This document shows, piece after piece, positions 7,350-8,411 of a stretch of DNA of 8,411 nt. The DNA lies in the NCBI GenBank assembly GCA_020718785.1, contig DYRK01000246.1:1-8411 (forward strand). Direction: 5' to 3'. The DNA comes from Desulfatirhabdium butyrativorans (GTDB lineage Bacteria > Desulfobacterota > Desulfobacteria > Desulfobacterales > DYRK01). A program made the translations under genes and the position numbers. The notes below the pieces were generated by a model. The model did no database searches. It was given only the letters and a program-made list of their open reading frames with translations, and was not told where the DNA came from. Position 1 is the stretch's first letter. Each line of letters starts with the position of its first letter.

Positions 7350-7949
7350 ATGATTGAGGAAAAAGTGATAACAACGGGTACGAATTCAGCTATCGGAGCC
7401 GGAAGTGCAAATACCGCCGCTGCTACTACTGCTGTACCGGCTGTTGCCGCCAAAACCGCCGCAGTTACAGCGGCTCCGACCGCTGCTACAGCCGCACCGG
7501 TTGCCGCTGCCAAGACTGCCGCTGCTGCTTCGGCGATGCCCGCAGCCGCGACTATGGCAGCGCCGGCGGCTACTGCTGCCAAAACCGCCGCTGTCACAGC
7601 CGCACCGAGTGCTGTACCGGTTGCCGGAGCCGCTAAAACTGCCGTAGCGATGCCCGCAGCTATGAGTTCGGCAATGCCGGCTGCAACTGCTGCCAAAACT
7701 GTCGCTGCTACAGGTGCAGGCGCATCATCTGCTGTACCCGCTGCCGGAGCAGCTAAAGTTTCTGCCGGAACCGGACTTGCAAAAACCGCCCCTATTGCAA
7801 AAGCACTCGGAGCAAAAACACTCGGAGCCTTGGCATTTGTGCCGCTTCCCGTATTAGGCGTTTTATCGTTGGCAGGTATTATCGGTGTTGAATTTTGGAT
7901 GGGCAAAAGAGACAGCAAACCGAAATCAACGCCCAAAAAGAAAAAATAA
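7350..7949 (+). CDS. Alanine-rich repeat protein with C-terminal membrane segment and Lys-rich tail, unknown function
   Basis: A 199-residue protein that I do not recognise. Residues 1-25 are ordinary (MIEEKVITTG...) with no signal peptide. Residues about 30-160 are alanine-dominated, with Thr, Pro, Val and Gly, and contain imperfect units of about 20 residues marked by AAKT or AAKV at 33, 53, 77, 94, 114 and 134, then shorter LAKT (143) and GAKT (154) copies. There is no aromatic residue before position 163 and no acidic one between residues 5 and 180. Residues about 158-180 (TLGALAFVPLPVLGV..., to the GIIGV segment) form one hydrophobic stretch long enough to cross a membrane. EFWMGKRDSK and a terminal KKKK follow. 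It could be tail-anchored, a flexible spacer or scaffold, or a nucleic-acid or polyanion binder; magnetosome-type proteins also combine a hydrophobic Gly/Leu segment with a charged tail. None of these is established. Frame choice is supported by the start site, operon position and sensible C-terminus. Confidence 0.8.
   Translation: MIEEKVITTGTNSAIGAGSANTAAATTAVPAVAAKTAAVTAAPTAATAAPVAAAKTAAAASAMPAAATMAAPAATAAKTAAVTAAPSAVPVAGAAKTAVAMPAAMSSAMPAATAAKTVAATGAGASSAVPAAGAAKVSAGTGLAKTAPIAKALGAKTLGALAFVPLPVLGVLSLAGIIGVEFWMGKRDSKPKSTPKKKK
7440..7820 (+). repeat. Imperfect ~60-bp coding repeats in the alanine-rich gene
   Basis: DNA units built around GCYGCYAAAACYGCC recur, mostly 51-72 bases apart. The best-kept pair reads AAKTAAVTAAP at both 7446-7478 and 7578-7610, with third-position differences. 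Units also share a CTGTACCGG or CTGTACCCG block (VP) before the AAKT part. The pattern indicates expansion by tandem duplication followed by drift. The low-complexity composition also opens long false frames on both strands. Confidence 0.8.
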
Positions 7950-7963
7950 GTTTTAAAATTGAA

Positions 7964-7998
7964 AGTAGGGGCTTGTCGCTCGCTGACATGTCCCTACT
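7964..7998. repeat. 35-base palindrome of the GTAGGGGC type (possible dispersed repeat)
   Basis: AGTAGGGGCTTGTC (7964-7977) pairs with GACATGTCCCTACT (7985-7998) around a 7-base loop, GCTCGCT. The 14-position stem has one G-T wobble and one T-T mismatch. No T run follows on the + strand, so it is a poor intrinsic terminator, though it may stabilise or attenuate the transcript between the repeat-protein and KAS III genes. Palindromes starting GTAGGGGC and ending CCCCTAC or similar occur as dispersed intergenic elements in several bacterial lineages; membership is inferred from appearance only. Confidence 0.65.
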
Positions 7999-8018
7999 CA
8001 CTATAACTTATAAGTGAG
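7997..8018 (+). promoter_or_regulatory. Weak ribosome binding site of the KAS III gene within a small hairpin
   Basis: AAGTGAG (8012-8018) lies 8 bases before ATG 8027 and is a weak Shine-Dalgarno match. CTCACT (7997-8002) can pair with AGTGAG (8013-8018), and three further A-T pairs continue the stem after a one-base bulge. The hairpin would cover the binding site and abuts the 35-base palindrome. An in-frame TGA at 8015-8017 rules out an earlier start. A translational control role is only a possibility. Confidence 0.4.
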
Positions 8019-8026
8019 ACAAAAAA

Positions 8027-8411
8027 ATGAAGGTACGGTTGAACGGCGTTGAAGTTCGCTCGATAGCGGTTGTGCTGGGGGAGGAGGAATTTAATCTTGC
8101 CGAGCTTTATGATATTTATGAAAAAGATGAAGTCAATCGAATTATAAAAACAAACGGGATTTCAAAAATTCGGATTGCGCCGGAGGGCGTCTGCGCCTCT
8201 GATCTGTGCGAAAAAGCAGCCCGTCAGATATTGACAGACGATGAGACAAAGCGGATCGGCGCTGTCGTGTTTGTCTCTCAGACGCCGGACTATGTTTTAC
8301 CGGCAACCGGCGCATCCCTTCAGCATCGTTTGGGAATCTCGCAAGATACCGCGGCGTTTGACATCAATCACGGATGTTCCGGCTATGTTTACGGGCTGTA
8401 TCAGGCGTCTC
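8027..8411 (+). CDS. 3-oxoacyl-ACP synthase III (FabH-like) family protein, N-terminal part
   Basis: The frame opens at ATG 8027 and runs off the right edge after 128 residues. NGISKIRIAPEG (43-54) corresponds to the FabH TGIxxRxIA region. IGAVVFVSQTPDYVLPATG (78-96) and LGISQDTAAFDINHGCSGYVYGL (102-124) match the core of the first thiolase half. Cys117 in HGCSGY sits where FabH has its acyl-accepting Cys (Cys112 in E. coli). The His and Asn of the catalytic triad would be encoded beyond the window. KAS III enzymes condense an acyl-CoA or acyl-ACP with malonyl-ACP; paralogues in gene clusters also start unusual acyl chains or transfer acyl groups. The start lacks the usual N-terminal length before the TGI region by a few residues, and HGCSG replaces the AACAG of housekeeping FabH, so a specialised paralogue is likely. 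It probably belongs to the NRPS pathway, by position. Confidence 0.88.
   Translation, partial: MKVRLNGVEVRSIAVVLGEEEFNLAELYDIYEKDEVNRIIKTNGISKIRIAPEGVCASDLCEKAARQILTDDETKRIGAVVFVSQTPDYVLPATGASLQHRLGISQDTAAFDINHGCSGYVYGLYQAS

Noticed and set aside
7405..7647. 80-residue Leu/Pro/Arg-rich frame on the + strand within the repeat gene
   Set aside because: It is a frame-shifted reading of the same GCN-rich repeats, with no start signal and no plausible composition.
7325..7936. 203-residue alanine-rich open frame on the - strand over the repeat gene
   Set aside because: Runs of GCN codons read as alanine-rich sequence on the opposite strand as well, so this is a composition shadow. The + strand frame has the good ribosome binding site and a sensible membrane segment and tail.
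7964..7998. Palindrome as a Rho-independent terminator
   Set aside because: No T-rich tract follows on the + strand, and the stem has a mismatch and a wobble. On the - strand only a broken T run follows.
1..8411. CRISPR array, tRNA/rRNA genes, transposase or attachment sites
   Set aside because: Genes fill nearly the whole window, the gaps are under 80 bases, and no spacer-repeat array, tRNA-like cloverleaf or transposase motif was seen.

Overview
This window is part of a nonribosomal peptide biosynthetic cluster from a bacterium. All four genes lie on the + strand, separated by 42, 72 and 77 bases, with no convincing promoter or classical terminator between them, so they probably form one operon. 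Base composition is roughly balanced and the starts carry Shine-Dalgarno-like sequences. The lineage cannot be fixed from this window. Heptamer tandem repeats and a GTAGGGGC-type palindrome suggest a large, repeat-rich genome with many secondary-metabolite genes, such as filamentous cyanobacteria or large-genome Deltaproteobacteria/Desulfobacterota. That placement is inference.

Layout: (1) positions 1-779, the C-terminal 258 residues of an asparagine-synthase (AsnB) family amidotransferase, cut by the left edge. (2) 822-7277, a complete 2151-residue NRPS with domain order A-PCP-C-A-PCP-E. It has no N-terminal condensation domain and no thioesterase or reductase. (3) 7350-7949, an unrecognised 199-residue alanine-rich protein with about six repeats of roughly 20 residues, a C-terminal hydrophobic segment and a lysine-rich tail. 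(4) 8027-8411, the first 128 residues of a FabH-like ketoacyl-ACP synthase III with the active-site Cys visible, cut by the right edge.

How they may work together: the NRPS looks like an initiating enzyme. Module 1 activates an unassigned acid (pocket read as DVRHLALLAK). Module 2 has a pocket (DVFWLGGTFK) close to the valine code DAFWIGGTFK, and the terminal E domain would epimerise that residue. The expected product is an X-D-Val dipeptide held on the second carrier domain, which a partner outside the window must accept. The KAS III suggests that acyl or ketide chemistry joins the pathway, and the AsnB-like protein could supply an amide or an amidated building block. The repeat protein between the NRPS and the KAS III has no obvious catalytic role and is the least explained gene here.
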